From Nannocystis pusilla (GTDB lineage Bacteria; Myxococcota_A; Polyangia; Nannocystales; Nannocystaceae), in the NCBI RefSeq assembly GCF_026626665.1, contig NZ_JAPNKE010000002.1:10374001-10438000 (forward strand): a stretch of DNA of 64,000 nt, written 5' to 3'. Shown piece by piece: positions 1-8,998 of this stretch. The notes beneath the pieces were generated by a model. That model did not search any database, was not told the DNA's origin, and was given only the letters and a program-made list of their open reading frames with translations. Within the stretch, counting starts at the first letter, position 1, and the number at the start of each line of letters is the position of its first letter. Made by a program: the position numbers and the translations under genes.

Positions 1-1
1 G

Positions 2-2781
2 GCCGCCTCGGCGGTGACGCTGCCGCAGCTGCGGGTGTCGACGTCGCGCTACGGGCTGGTGTCGGACGAGAACCCCGACCAGGCGCGGATGCTGCGGTTC
101 TTCGAGCGCTTCGGCAACCCGGACGCGCCGGTGGTGGTGGTCTCGAGCGAGCGCCCGGAGGACAGCCGCGCGGTCGTCGACCGGCTGATCGCCGGGTTCG
201 AAGCGGTGCCGAAGCTGCGCGGCCGCGTGCTCGCCCGCGTCGGTCCGAGCGAGGTCGCCGAGGTGCTGCTCCTACAGCGCCCCGAGGTCCTGTCTCAGTG
301 ACAGGTAACTTGCCGCCCGACGTGGCGCTCGCGCCGCTGGTCGAGGGCGGTCTGCCGGCGTGGTTCGGGGCGATCGAGGGGCAGCTGCAGGCGGGCCTCG
401 ACGGCGAGGCCGCGCCGCAAGATCCCGCGCGCGCGGCCGAGGGCCTCAAGCAGCTCGGCGGGATGGCGAGCACCTTCGACCGCTACCTCGCCGGCGAAGA
501 TCTCATGCGCGCGGCGATGCAGGCCCAGGCCGGCGAGGCGCCGGCGCGCGGCCGCGACGAGGCCGGCTACATCCAGACGGTCGACGGCAAGTACCACGTC
601 GTCAGCGTGTTCCCCGAGTTCTCCGGCAACGAGGTCAGCGACTTCGCGCCGCTGATCAAGCAGATCCACGAGGTCCGCGACGCGGCGCTGGCGGCCGGCC
701 CGGCCGGCGTCCGCGCGGAGATCACCGGCCTGCCGGAGCTCGCCAGCGAGGAGCAGAAGCTCGTCAGCCGCGGCCTGGTCCAGTCGAGCTTGTGGTCGGG
801 CCTGGCGATCCTGGTGCTGTGCCTGGTGATGCTGCGCTCGCTGCGGCAGACGGTGCTGAGCCTGGTGCCGCTGCTGGCCGGGCTGGCGCTCACGCTCGGC
901 GCGGTCTACTGGATCTACGGCTACCTCAATCTGATCACCTCGAGCTTCGTGTCGACGCTGCTCGGGCTCGGCATCGACTTCGGCGTGCACATGATGCACC
1001 GCTTCAACGAGCAGCGGCGCGCCGGCTCGTCGGTGGCGGCGGCGATCCGCGAGGCGCTGATGCACACCGGCCCGCCGATCGTGGTCGGCGCGCTGGTGAC
1101 GGTGCTGGCGTTCCTCACCACGCTGGGCTCCGACTTCACCGCCTACGCCGAGCTCGGGGTCATCACCGCGGTCGGCCTGCTGTTCGTGGTGCTGGCGACG
1201 CTGTTCGTGCTGCCGTCGCTGCTGATCCTGGCCGGCAAGACGGGGCTCGCGGCGGTCAAGAAGGAGCCGCCGATGGTCCACCGGCTGGTCGGCTTCGTCG
1301 CGCGCGCGCGCGTGTTCATCGTCTTGCTGGCGGTGCTGGGCGCCGTCGGCGGCGGCTGGGGGCTGTCGCGGATCGCCTTCAACGGCCGCTACTTCGACTT
1401 CCTGCCGCGCAACAGCGAGGGCGTGCACGCGCTCGAGGCGCTCGAGGGCGACCCGCTGATGAGCCCGGTCTACGCCAACGCGGCCGCCGACGATGTCGAG
1501 TCGGCGCGGGCCAAGGCCGAGGCGCTGCGGGCCCTGCCCGAGGTCGCAGGGGTGCAGACGGCGACCGACCTGCTGCCGCCGCTCGACCCGCAGCGGCTGG
1601 CGCAGCTCGAGGCGATCGAGAAGCTCGGGCCGCTGCCGGACTTCGCCAGGCTGGCGGCGCGCCACACCACGCCGGAGGAGCTGCTGCCGAAGATCAAGGC
1701 GATCGTCGACGTGCTCGACGAGGTCCGGTTCGCGCTGCAGCAGGGCGGTCAGCCGACCGAGGCGGTCGACCAGGCGCAGGCCAGCTTCCGCGCGCTGCGC
1801 GAGCGGCTCGAGAAGGCCGGCCCGGCCGAGCGCGAGCGGCTGGCCGCGGCCGAGCCGCAGGTGGCCGACCTGCTCGGCCGCGCCTGGACCACCGCCAAGA
1901 ACGTGGCCGACCGCGGCAGCTACGCGCCGAGCGACCTGCCGCAGCTGTTCCGCACCCGCTTCGTCGCCCGCGACGGCCACGGCCTGGCGCTGTTCGTGGT
2001 CCCCGCGGTGTCGCCGTGGGACTCGGCGTCGGCGGAGGCCTTCCGCGACGCGGTCACCTCGATCTCGCCCGACGCCTCGGGCCTGGCGATCAACATCGAG
2101 CTGCACTCGTCGATGATCGTGGCCGGCTTCCGCCGCGCCGCGCTGTGGGCGGCGCTGCTGATCCTCGTGGTCGTCACCCTCGACCTCCGCTCGCTCCGCG
2201 ACGGGGCGCTCGCGCTGATCCCGACGGTGCTCGGGTGGCTGTGGATGCTCGGCCTGATGGCCGCGGTCGGCCGCACGTTCGACGTGGCCAACATCGTGTC
2301 GCTGCCGCTGGTGATCGGCATCGGCACGGCGTTCGGGGTCCACCTCATGCACCGCTGCCAGGAGAGCGAGCAGCACAACAGCCACGCGCGCCTCGACGAC
2401 CTGGTCCGCGGCACCGGCAGCGCGGTGGTGCTGTCGGCGCTGACGACGATCGCCAGCTTCGCGTCGCTGACGCTCAGCGACTACGGCGGCATGAAGAGCT
2501 TCGGCTCCGTGATGGTGATGGGCATCTCGAGCTGCCTGGTCGCCAGCTTGCTGGTGTTGCCGGCGCTGCTGCTGATGCTCGGCCGGGTGCGCGCACTGAG
2601 CTGCGAGGGGCCTCCGGGCCTCGCGCGGGGGGTCGCGTATTGCCGACTGCGCCTCGCGGGGGGTCCGGGGAAGGTCCGGCCGCGAGTTAACCGACCCGAT
2701 GGGCGCTCGTGCCTCGCACCCATCGGGTCTCTAATCCGCGGCCGGCCCTTCCCCGGACCCCTGGCACGGCCGCAGCCGTGA
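2..2781 (+). CDS. RND/MMPL-family exporter (5' partial, one frameshift)
   Basis: This is the 3' part of an RND/MMPL inner-membrane exporter of the kind linked to hopanoid or lipid export; its start lies before the window. The first ~100 residues (frame of 2-301) form part of a periplasmic loop. The rest is read in the frame starting at 298. One missing base near 297 would join LSQ to VTGNLPP, so I read one gene. Two membrane blocks are visible, each with the family motif GIDFGVHMMHR (near 975) or GTAFGVHLMHR (near 2330). The last ~60 codons before the formal stop run through a long inverted repeat (2660-2761) and look non-coding, so the natural end is probably near 2600-2650. The substrate is not known. 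Confidence 0.85.
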   Translation, partial: RLGGDAAAAAGVDVALRAGVGREPRPGADAAVLRALRQPGRAGGGGLERAPGGQPRGRRPADRRVRSGAEAARPRARPRRSERGRRGAAPTAPRGPVSVTGNLPPDVALAPLVEGGLPAWFGAIEGQLQAGLDGEAAPQDPARAAEGLKQLGGMASTFDRYLAGEDLMRAAMQAQAGEAPARGRDEAGYIQTVDGKYHVVSVFPEFSGNEVSDFAPLIKQIHEVRDAALAAGPAGVRAEITGLPELASEEQKLVSRGLVQSSLWSGLAILVLCLVMLRSLRQTVLSLVPLLAGLALTLGAVYWIYGYLNLITSSFVSTLLGLGIDFGVHMMHRFNEQRRAGSSVAAAIREALMHTGPPIVVGALVTVLAFLTTLGSDFTAYAELGVITAVGLLFVVLATLFVLPSLLILAGKTGLAAVKKEPPMVHRLVGFVARARVFIVLLAVLGAVGGGWGLSRIAFNGRYFDFLPRNSEGVHALEALEGDPLMSPVYANAAADDVESARAKAEALRALPEVAGVQTATDLLPPLDPQRLAQLEAIEKLGPLPDFARLAARHTTPEELLPKIKAIVDVLDEVRFALQQGGQPTEAVDQAQASFRALRERLEKAGPAERERLAAAEPQVADLLGRAWTTAKNVADRGSYAPSDLPQLFRTRFVARDGHGLALFVVPAVSPWDSASAEAFRDAVTSISPDASGLAINIELHSSMIVAGFRRAALWAALLILVVVTLDLRSLRDGALALIPTVLGWLWMLGLMAAVGRTFDVANIVSLPLVIGIGTAFGVHLMHRCQESEQHNSHARLDDLVRGTGSAVVLSALTTIASFASLTLSDYGGMKSFGSVMVMGISSCLVASLLVLPALLLMLGRVRALSCEGPPGLARGVAYCRLRLAGGPGKVRPRVNRPDGRSCLAPIGSLIRGRPFPGPLARPQP
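2660..2761. repeat. Long nested inverted repeat at the RND gene end
   Basis: The left arm at 2660-2685 pairs with 2736-2761 over 26 bp with two mismatches. An inner perfect 11-bp stem, GACCCGATGGG (2693-2703) with CCCATCGGGTC (2719-2729), closes a 15-nt loop. The whole folds as one ~100-nt hairpin just behind the likely end of the RND gene. It may be a very large terminator or a small palindromic mobile element. It has no T-run. Confidence 0.8.
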
Positions 2782-2857
2782 GAAGCCGCCGCGCCGTCGT
2801 GGGCTCCGATGGCGGGTGTCTCTCGGGGCAGGTCGCGGGGCGGCCGTTCGACGGCCA

Positions 2858-3345
2858 GGGCTGGCCGCCGAACAGCCGCCTTCTCACGTCATGACCGGCG
2901 CGGCCTCGCTCGCGGCGGTGCGCTCGCGGCACGACGGTGGTGGATGGCCGAAGGGACAGGTGTCACGTCATGACCGGCGGCCTCGTTCGCGGCGTCGAGC
3001 TCGCAGCACGAGCATGGGGATGGCTGAAAAGACAGGTGTGAGGCGCGGGGCTGGCCGCTGAACAGCCGCCTCTCACGTCATGACCGGCGCGGCATCGCTC
3101 GCGGCGTAGCTCGCGGCACGACGGTGCGGGATGGCCGAAGAGACAGGTGTCAAGTCATGACCGGCGCGGCCTTGTTGGCGGCGGTGCGCTCGCGGGCACG
3201 ACGGCGGGGGATGGCCGAAGGGACAGGTTTGAGGCGCGGGCTGGCCGCTGAACAGCTGCCTTTCACGTCATGACTGGCGGGGCCTCGTTGGCGGCGTCGG
3301 GCTCGCAGGCGATGTGGGGGATGTTCCAAGGGACAGGTGTGAGGT
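2858..3345. repeat. Tandem repeat array (alternating ~78 and ~111 bp units)
   Basis: Units start at 2885, 2964, 3074, 3151 and 3264, each opening with CACGTCATGACCGG (the fourth with CAAGTCATGACC). Each ends with GGACAGGT or GACAGGT (2955, 3031, 3142, 3221, 3332). The second and fourth units carry an extra ~34-bp block (GGCTGGCCGCTGAACAGC) that also stands alone at 2858. No convincing gene lies in 2782-3593. The GACAGGT word links the array to the GGACA hairpin family seen across the window. Confidence 0.85.
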
Positions 3346-3445
3346 GCCAGGGCCGCGAGGCTGCGAGGGCGGCTCGTGGGCGCTGGAGATCGGTAGCTCG
3401 CCGGTGAGCTGCTCGCAAGGACAGGTGCGAGCGGCGGGGGCCGCG

Positions 3446-3578
3446 GGACATGTCTTGGAGGACATGTCCGCTAAGCTGCGCCTGCGCGGGCGCTGCCCGT
3501 GGGGGCGCCTCTGCGTCCCCGGGCGCGCCGCGTGCGACGGAGCTCGGCGGCAGGCGAGACCTGTCGGCGAGGACAGGT
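3446..3578. terminator. Two GGACA-type hairpins between convergent genes
   Basis: The first hairpin has 9-bp arms GGACATGTC (3446-3454) and GACATGTCC (3461-3469) around TTGGAG. The second has 7-bp arms ACCTGTC (3559-3565) and GACAGGT (3572-3578). They lie between the end of the RND gene (+) and the GFA gene (-), where a bidirectional terminator is expected. There is no T-run. Confidence 0.55.
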
Positions 3579-3593
3579 GATCCGGCGAGCCGC

Positions 3594-4001
3594 TCAGAGG
3601 TGGCGCGTCTCGGCGGGCGGCGCCTGCCAGTTGTTGTTGGCGCCGTCGGCGTACATCACCGGCGCGTCGGCGAGGGCGGTCCAGTCGACGTCGTCGAGGC
3701 AGGCGAGGTTGACCGTGACGAAGTCGCCGCCGAGCACGTCGAGGTGGCCGCGGCCGAACGGACGCACGCCGCAGCGGCGGCAGAACAGGTGGTGCATGCT
3801 CTGGGAGCCGAACTGGTAGTCCGACAGCGCCTCCTCGCCCTTGAGCAGGCGGAAGGCCTCGGGCTTGACGATGGTGCCCCAGGCGCGGGTCTTGGTGCAG
3901 ATCGAGCAGTTGCACTTGCCGCTGCCGGCGGCGACGTCGATGTCGGCCTCGAACTGCACGTCCTGGCAGTGACAGCTCCCCTTGTACGTTTTCGCGCTCA
4001 T
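3594..4001 (-). CDS. GFA-family zinc protein (glutathione-dependent formaldehyde-activating-like)
   Basis: This 135-residue protein has the GFA (CENP-V/GFA) fold signature: C10-H-C12, C30-x-C32-x2-C35 and C74-x2-C77, which in the family bind structural and catalytic zinc. Family members add glutathione to formaldehyde or have unknown substrates, and the sequence does not decide between these. The start MSAKTYKGSCHC matches the usual start, although the frame stays open far upstream. It stands alone, convergent with the RND gene and divergent from the DUF1835 gene. Confidence 0.85.
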   Translation of the reverse strand: MSAKTYKGSCHCQDVQFEADIDVAAGSGKCNCSICTKTRAWGTIVKPEAFRLLKGEEALSDYQFGSQSMHHLFCRRCGVRPFGRGHLDVLGGDFVTVNLACLDDVDWTALADAPVMYADGANNNWQAPPAETRHL

Positions 4002-4381
4002 GCCTCTGCGATACATCCGGGGCGCTCCGGCTGTCAATCGCGCCGCCGGGACGGGCACGCGGACGCGGGAGAGCCGGGCGGCCGGCGTCGCTGCGGCGGA
4101 ACGGCGAACGCCCGGCCGGAGCGAGAGCAGGGTGATGATCGGATGTCTTGAGGGACATGTTTTGGGGGACATGTACCCGCGCCGCTCGCGGCCGCGGACC
4201 CTCGCGGGCCGACTGGACCGCGCGTGAGGTCGCCAGGTCGGCGGGGAAAATTCGTCGTCTCGCGCCGGAGTCCTGTTCGGTGCGCATGCATGGACTCTTG
4301 CCCCAGCGACAGCGGCCTCGTCCGTGGCCCGTCCGCGGCGCGAGAGTGGGCACGGGCCCCGGAGTTCACTATGCTTCGCGC
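4002..4381. promoter_or_regulatory. Divergent intergenic region with GGACATGT motifs
   Basis: This 380-bp gap separates the starts of the GFA and DUF1835 genes, so both promoters should lie here. No clear -35/-10 pair was found. At 4143-4174 there are nested inverted words: ATGTC (4143) with GACAT (4154), and ACATGT (4155) with ACATGT (4169). They belong to the window-wide GGACA family and are one of its few divergent, promoter-side placements. Confidence 0.45.
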
Positions 4382-5337
4382 GTGCCGATCCACTTACATG
4401 GCGGGTCCGTCCTGCTCGCCCGGCTGGCCGAGGCCGGCGTCCCGGGGGAGCGTCTCGAGTGGTCGGAGGTGCTGTGCGGAGGCCCGGTCCCGGCCGAGGT
4501 CGACGACGAGGCGTTCCGCCAGCTCGCGCCGACTGGCTGGCCGAGCACACCGGCGACCCGGCCGCGGCGCCGCAGATCGCCGCCCGCCTGCGCGCGCAGG
4601 ACGAGGCGCTGGCGGCCGCGGCGGTGCGCGACGAGCTGGTCCTGTGGACAGGTAACGAGTGGTTCTGCCAGGCGATCGCGCTGGCCCTGATCGCGCGGCT
4701 CGGCCCGGCCGGGGCCCGGCTGTCGTGGGCCACGGCCGAGGACGCTCCGGACCGCCCGGGCTGCAGCGTCAGCGAGCTCGGCGAGGCGGGCCTGCGGCAG
4801 GCGTTCGCCGCCCGCGAGCCGGTGGACCCGGCGACGATCGGGCTGGCGGTGCGGGCCTGGGACGCCTACCGCGCGCCGACGCCGATGCGGCTGCAGGCGC
4901 TGGTCGACGACCGGGCGGCGTTCGTCGCCTGGCCGGCGCTGCGCGACGCGCTGGGGCTGCATCTGGCCGAATGGCCAGGTCGTGACGACGGCCTGGCCCG
5001 CACCGAGCGGCAGCTGCTGACCGCCCTGGCCGAGGGCCGGGCCGACGTGCGGGCGCTGCTGACGGCCTGCGGTCGCGCCGAGGCCCGCCCGTGGCTGACC
5101 GACCTGCTGGTGCTGGTGCGCCTGCGTCGGCTGGCCGAAGGCGAGGCCCCGCTGGTGCGCCTGACCGGCGCCTCGCCGGCCGAGATGACCGCCGAGATCA
5201 CCGAGGCAGGCCAGGCGGCGCTCGCCGGTCGCACGCGCTGGCTCACCCCGGCGCGCTGGCTCGGGGGAGCCTTGCTCGACGCCGCGACCCCGTGGTGCTG
5301 GGACGGCGAGCGCGGTCGAGTGGTCCAGTGGGCGTGA
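4382..5337 (+). CDS. DUF1835-family protein (one frameshift)
   Basis: The N-terminus VPIHLHGGSVLLARLAEAG followed by WSEVLCGGPVP is the typical DUF1835 start, and the later ELVLWTGNEWFCQ block fits the same family, whose function is unknown. The N-terminal part (frame of 4382) and the remainder (frame ending at 5337) are joined if one base is restored near 4530, between FRQL and ADWLAEH. Total length is about 318 residues, normal for the family. The start is a GTG, chosen because family similarity begins there. It is followed directly by the 20-unit GGACA array. Confidence 0.8.
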
Positions 5338-5352
5338 GCTGAAGGACGCGTC

Positions 5353-5633
5353 CTGCGGGACATGCCCTTTCGGACATCCATTTCGGATATGTCCGTTCGG
5401 ACATCCCGTCCGGACAGGCCCGCTCGGACGTTTCGTTCGGGCATCCCGTCCGGACAGGCCCGCTCGGACGTTTCGTTCGGACATCCCGTCCGGACAGGCC
5501 CGTCCGGACAGGCCCGCTCGGACGTTTCGTTCGGACATCCCGTCCGGACATGCACGTTCGGACATGAGCGTTCGGACATGCACGTTCGGACATGCACGTT
5601 CGGACATGCATGTTCGGACATGCCCGTTCGGAC
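5353..5633. repeat. Tandem array of ~20 CGGACA-type 13/14-bp units
   Basis: About twenty units of 13 or 14 bp follow each other without gaps, nearly all beginning CGGAC on the + strand. Examples are CGGACATGCACGTT (repeated at the 3' side) and CGGACATCCCGTC. In the middle, three units combine into a ~40-bp higher-order repeat (CGGACATCCCGTC, CGGACAGGCCCGCT, CGGACGTTTCGTT) that recurs. It fills the gap between the convergent DUF1835 and DUF924 genes. Frames stay open on both strands, but the encoded peptides are only repeat translation. Confidence 0.95.
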
Positions 5634-5643
5634 CGCGGGCGAG

Positions 5644-6187
5644 CTAGAACGACGAGCCCGGCTGCATCAGGAACTCGCACTCTTCGGCGGTGCTCTCGCG
5701 CCCGAGGACCGCGTTGCGGTGGGGGAAGCGGCCGAAGCGGGCGATGACGTCGCGGTGGCGGACGGCGTAGTCGAGCCACATGGGGGTCTCGTCGAGGGCG
5801 CGCATCAGCTCGACGCAGCGCTCCTGGTCGGCGAGCTCCTCGCTGTGCTCGAGCGGCAGGTAGAGGAACAGCCGCTCCTCCTGGGTGAGGGCGTGCTCGT
5901 GGCCGGCGTCGAGCGCGGCGTTGGCGACCTCGCGGGCCTTGGCGTCGGAGGCGAAGGCCTCGGGGGTGCCGCGGAACATGTTGCGCGGGAACTGATCGAG
6001 CAGGATGACGAGGGCCAGCGCGCCCCGCGGCGCGGCGCCCCAGCCGTCGAGGGCGCCGCTGGCAGCGCGCGTGCAGCTCGCCGAAGGTGCTGCGGATCTC
6101 GCGGTCGAGCTCGTCGCAGCGGACGAACCACTTCGGCCGGACCCGCGGCGAGAACCAGAAGTCGAGGACGGCGTCAGGAGTGCTCAT
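5644..6187 (-). CDS. DUF924-family protein (one frameshift)
   Basis: The N-terminus MSTPDAVLDFWFSPRVRPKW and the motifs LLDQFPRNMFRGTPEAFASD and WLDYAVRHRDVIARFGRFPHRN are diagnostic of DUF924 (YnaN-like), an alpha-helical, TPR-like protein of unknown function usually about 180 residues long. The first 40 residues and the remainder are in different frames. Removing one base in a GCGC run near 6064 restores one reading frame of the normal length. It ends at the CGGACA array, convergent with DUF1835. Confidence 0.85.
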
Positions 6188-6375
6188 ACGCTGGTGAATT
6201 TGTGCGGGGACCGAGCGACGGGCAATGCCCGGCGGGGCTCGCGGCGACAAGAATTTTTCCCAGGCAGCGACCCCAGCCGTTCCGCCGCCGCGGGCCGCTC
6301 CGGGGCCTCCGGAGCCTCCGCTGGCAAACAGCCCGGCGCTGGGGGCCGCGGACGACGGGCTGGGGAATTCTCGGG

Positions 6376-7275
6376 TCAGCCGGCGAACAACAGCGCGACG
6401 CCGGCGACCGCGACCACGGCCCCGAGCAGCCCGCGCACGCCGACGCGCTCGCCCTCGAGCCGCGCCGCCAGCGGGATGATGAAGATCGGCGAGGTGCTGA
6501 GCAGGCTGGCGGCGACCCCGGCCGAGGTCCGCTGGAGCGCGAACAGAGCCAACGAGACGCCGAGGAAAGGGCCGAGCAGGGCGCCGACGGTGGCGTAGCC
6601 GAGCGCGCCGCGGTCGCCCAGGGCGGCCCGCAGCCGCGGCCCCGTCGAGGTCGCCAGCACCAGGGCGACGAAGCACGCCAGACCGACGAGCATCCGGATC
6701 TGCGCCCCCGCCAGCGCCTCGTAGCCGACCATCCCGCGCTTGCTCAGCACCAGCCCCACGGCCTGCCCGAACGCGCCCCCGAGGCCGAGCAAGATCCCCC
6801 GCAGCTTCGGGGCGGCCGGCCCCGGGGTCGCGGCCGCAGGTGTCCTTTCAGACAGGACCCAAGCGACACCCGCGAGGGTGATCGCCATCCCGACCAGCGA
6901 CAGCGGCGTGAGTCGCTGGCCGAGCACGGCGAAGTCGATCACCGCGGTCAGCGGCGGCGCGAGCGCCATGATCAGCAGCGTGAGGCGCGGGCCGATCTCG
7001 ATGAAAGCCCGGAACTGACACAGGTCGCCGAGGAAGTAGCCGACGAAGCCGGACAGCCCCAACCACCACCACTGCTCGGCGGTCGCGTCGGTCGGCAAGG
7101 CCCGCCCGCGCAGCGCGAGGCCGGCGACCACCGCGAACAGCAGCGCGAGGGCCAGGCGGATGACGTTGAGCGGGAGGCTGCCGATCCGCCGCCCCGCGCG
7201 GGTGAACGCGAGCGAGCCGAGCGCCCAGCACACGGCCGTGCCGAGCGCCGCGAGCTCGCCGAGGTGGTCCGTCAC
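6376..7275 (-). CDS. EamA/DMT-family transporter
   Basis: This 299-residue protein has ten predicted membrane helices in two EamA halves, the second ending in the usual YATVGALLGPFLGVSLALFALQ and SPIFIIPLAA blocks. The family exports metabolites or amino acids; the substrate is unknown. I placed the start at the GTG (VTDHLGELAALGTAVCWALG), where the first helix begins; an upstream extension to 7353 is rich in Arg and Pro and unlikely. It lies 188 bp downstream of the DUF924 start in the same orientation, and its upstream side opens into a minisatellite. Confidence 0.85.
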   Translation of the reverse strand: MTDHLGELAALGTAVCWALGSLAFTRAGRRIGSLPLNVIRLALALLFAVVAGLALRGRALPTDATAEQWWWLGLSGFVGYFLGDLCQFRAFIEIGPRLTLLIMALAPPLTAVIDFAVLGQRLTPLSLVGMAITLAGVAWVLSERTPAAATPGPAAPKLRGILLGLGGAFGQAVGLVLSKRGMVGYEALAGAQIRMLVGLACFVALVLATSTGPRLRAALGDRGALGYATVGALLGPFLGVSLALFALQRTSAGVAASLLSTSPIFIIPLAARLEGERVGVRGLLGAVVAVAGVALLFAG

Positions 7276-7330
7276 CGCGGCGAGTCTACGCGAGCAGGTG
7301 TCGCCGGCGAAGCGGGGCTCGCAGACGCTT

Positions 7331-7725
7331 GGTGGGCGCGTCGCGGGCCGCACGGGCGAGGGTCACGAGCGCGTGGGTCGAGCGCGCCGCGGGCCGCACG
7401 GGCCAGGGTCACGAGCGTGGGTCGAGCGCACCGCACGGGCGAGGTCACGAGCGCGGGGGTCGAGCGCATCCCGGGCCGCACGGGCGAGGGTCACGAGTCG
7501 AGCGCGCCGGGGGCCGCACGGGCAAGGGTCACGAGTCGAGCGCGCCGCGGGTCGCACGGGCCAGGGTCACGAGCGCGTGGGTCGAGCGCACCGCACGGGC
7601 AAGGGTCACGAGTCGAGCGCTCCGCGGGTCGCACGGGCCAGGGTCACGAGCGCGTGGGTCGAGCGCATCCCGGGCCGCACGGGCGAGGTCACGAGCGCGC
7701 TGGTCGAGTGCGTCGCACGGGCGAT
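7331..7725. repeat. Minisatellite, about nine units of ~40-50 bp
   Basis: Units are built from GGTCGAGCGC, a CGC-rich core, CCGCACGGGC and AGGGTCACGAG, repeated with variable length (some lack the GCGCGTGG insert). The array is open in several frames on both strands, giving repetitive Arg/Ala/Gly peptides with no family likeness. It lies directly upstream of the EamA start. Confidence 0.9.
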
Positions 7726-8499
7726 CGGGAGACTTGCTCGTCCCGCGGAACGAGCTTCGCGATGGTGTTCGACGCGCCGCTGCTGGTGGCAGGTCGGTCG
7801 GAGCACGACTTCGGCGATCAGGCCATCCTGCGCTGCCGGCGGGCGCACGTCTCGACGTTCATGAGGGACAGGCCGAGGCAGCGGGCAATCTCGGGCCGAG
7901 CCAGCGACGGCAGGCTGGGTCTTGCAGTGACCCGTGACGAGGATTTTTTCATGCGGGGCAAGTCGAAAAGAGCCTCGCTCGGCGGAGAGTCCTTGTTTGC
8001 GCAAAATTTTAAGAGCGATGACAATTTTGCTGGGAGCCGGCGAGGCGGGACCTCTCCGCAAAAAGGGCGGCGGCGCCGACGCAGCTGATCGTTCGCGCAG
8101 GGCCACTTCCGCGGCCGTCGCTGGCCCGAAGGACAGGGCGAGCATTTTTCTGGAGTGCCCAAAGAAATAGATTGGGTCGGAGAGAATCGCCTCCTTGATA
8201 CGCAATGGTATAAATGCGAGCGCTGCTGCGAGAAGGCGTCAACCGGGTAGCACCCTCGTAACGAGGCCGTTCGCGCGAGAGGTCGCGTCTCGTTTGGATC
8301 GCCGGCGGGCTCGGCGCTGCCTGGCAAGGTGAGCAGAGAGCACTCTCGGTTCACGAGAACTTCGCGCCGGGCGTGAAGAGCGACAGCGCGCAATGTCATG
8401 ACCCCGCCGGGCTCGGATTTTCGAGCACCGAAGGCAATCGGGCTCTTCTCTCGCCGCTCGGCGGGGCGAGTCGAGCGTGAGGCCTGCGATCGTCGCCAG
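7726..8499. other. Long intergenic stretch, no supported gene
   Basis: No open frame here has codon use or similarity that I can support. On the minus strand near 7818-7900 a short stretch reads IARCLGLSLMNVETCARR, which resembles the recognition helix of an HTH protein and may be the decayed end of a regulator or transposase. Base composition drops (T- and A-runs at 7944-7950, 8003-8012 and 8140-8170) relative to the flanking genes, consistent with decayed or acquired DNA. Confidence 0.4.
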
Positions 8500-8905
8500 C
8501 CGTGTATTTTCTTGCCATTGTGAACATGGGACGGACCGCCGGGGCCTCGAGCGACGCGTCGAGCGAGCGTCAGCAATCGCTCGCAGTTCTATTTTCGCTT
8601 GCTATTCAGAACATCGAGCGAGCCGCTTTGAGCGCCGAAGCCCCCAATCGCTCGCAGTCGTATTTTTCCTTGCTACTCAGCACGACGGTCCGACCGCCGC
8701 GGCTCGCCGAACGCCGTTGCGAGCGGGAGGCGCCAGCAAGCGATTGAAGACGGGTTTTTTCATTGTTGTCCGGAACGTCCACATCGGCTCGCCGAACGCC
8801 GTTGCGAGCGTGCGGCGCCAGCAAGCGATTGAAGACGGGTTTTTTCGTTGCTGTCCGAATGTCCACATCGGCTCGCCGAGAGCGGCTCGCTCGCTGCGAG
8901 CTCGT
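8500..8905. repeat. Diverged direct repeats, ~85-bp unit
   Basis: The best copies start at 8700 and 8785 and are nearly identical for 84-85 bp; both contain CAAGCGATTGAAGACGGG followed by six Ts. A third partial copy starts at 8869. Older copies are visible at 8571-8626 and 8645-8699 (CAATCGCTCGCAGT then TATTTT). The array sits directly upstream of lipoprotein A1. Each good copy has a T-run, so it could contain small termination sites. Confidence 0.75.
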
Positions 8906-8998
8906 TGCGAAACGCAATTTTATAAAATGGCGCTCGCGTCGCGCAGGGCAGCGCCAAACGAGTAGCGCCGGTGAGAGGCGCTCGGTAGGGTTCGCGCG

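Noticed and set aside
297..301. Programmed frameshift in the RND gene
   Set aside because: There is no slippery sequence or stimulatory structure, and similar shifts occur in many unrelated genes, so a sequencing indel is simpler.
295..2385. 696-codon open frame on the minus strand opposite the RND gene
   Set aside because: Its product is an Arg/His/Gln/Ala-rich shadow without family resemblance; high GC keeps antisense frames open. The + strand has clear RND motifs.
2660..2761. Integron attC site
   Set aside because: The hairpin is long and contains GTTAACC, but this does not fit the GTTRRRY and RYYYAAC boxes at the arm ends, and there is no integrase gene.
5362..5621. Protein with MSER/RTCP-type repeats encoded by the array
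   Set aside because: Both strands are open only because the repeat lacks stops; there is no start context or non-repeat domain.
5353..5633. CRISPR array
   Set aside because: The units are 13-14 bp with no unique spacers and no cas genes nearby; it is a simple tandem array.
7818..7950. HTH regulator or transposase gene on the minus strand
   Set aside because: Only one helix-like stretch (IARCLGLSLMNVETCARR) is suggestive; no complete domain can be assembled.
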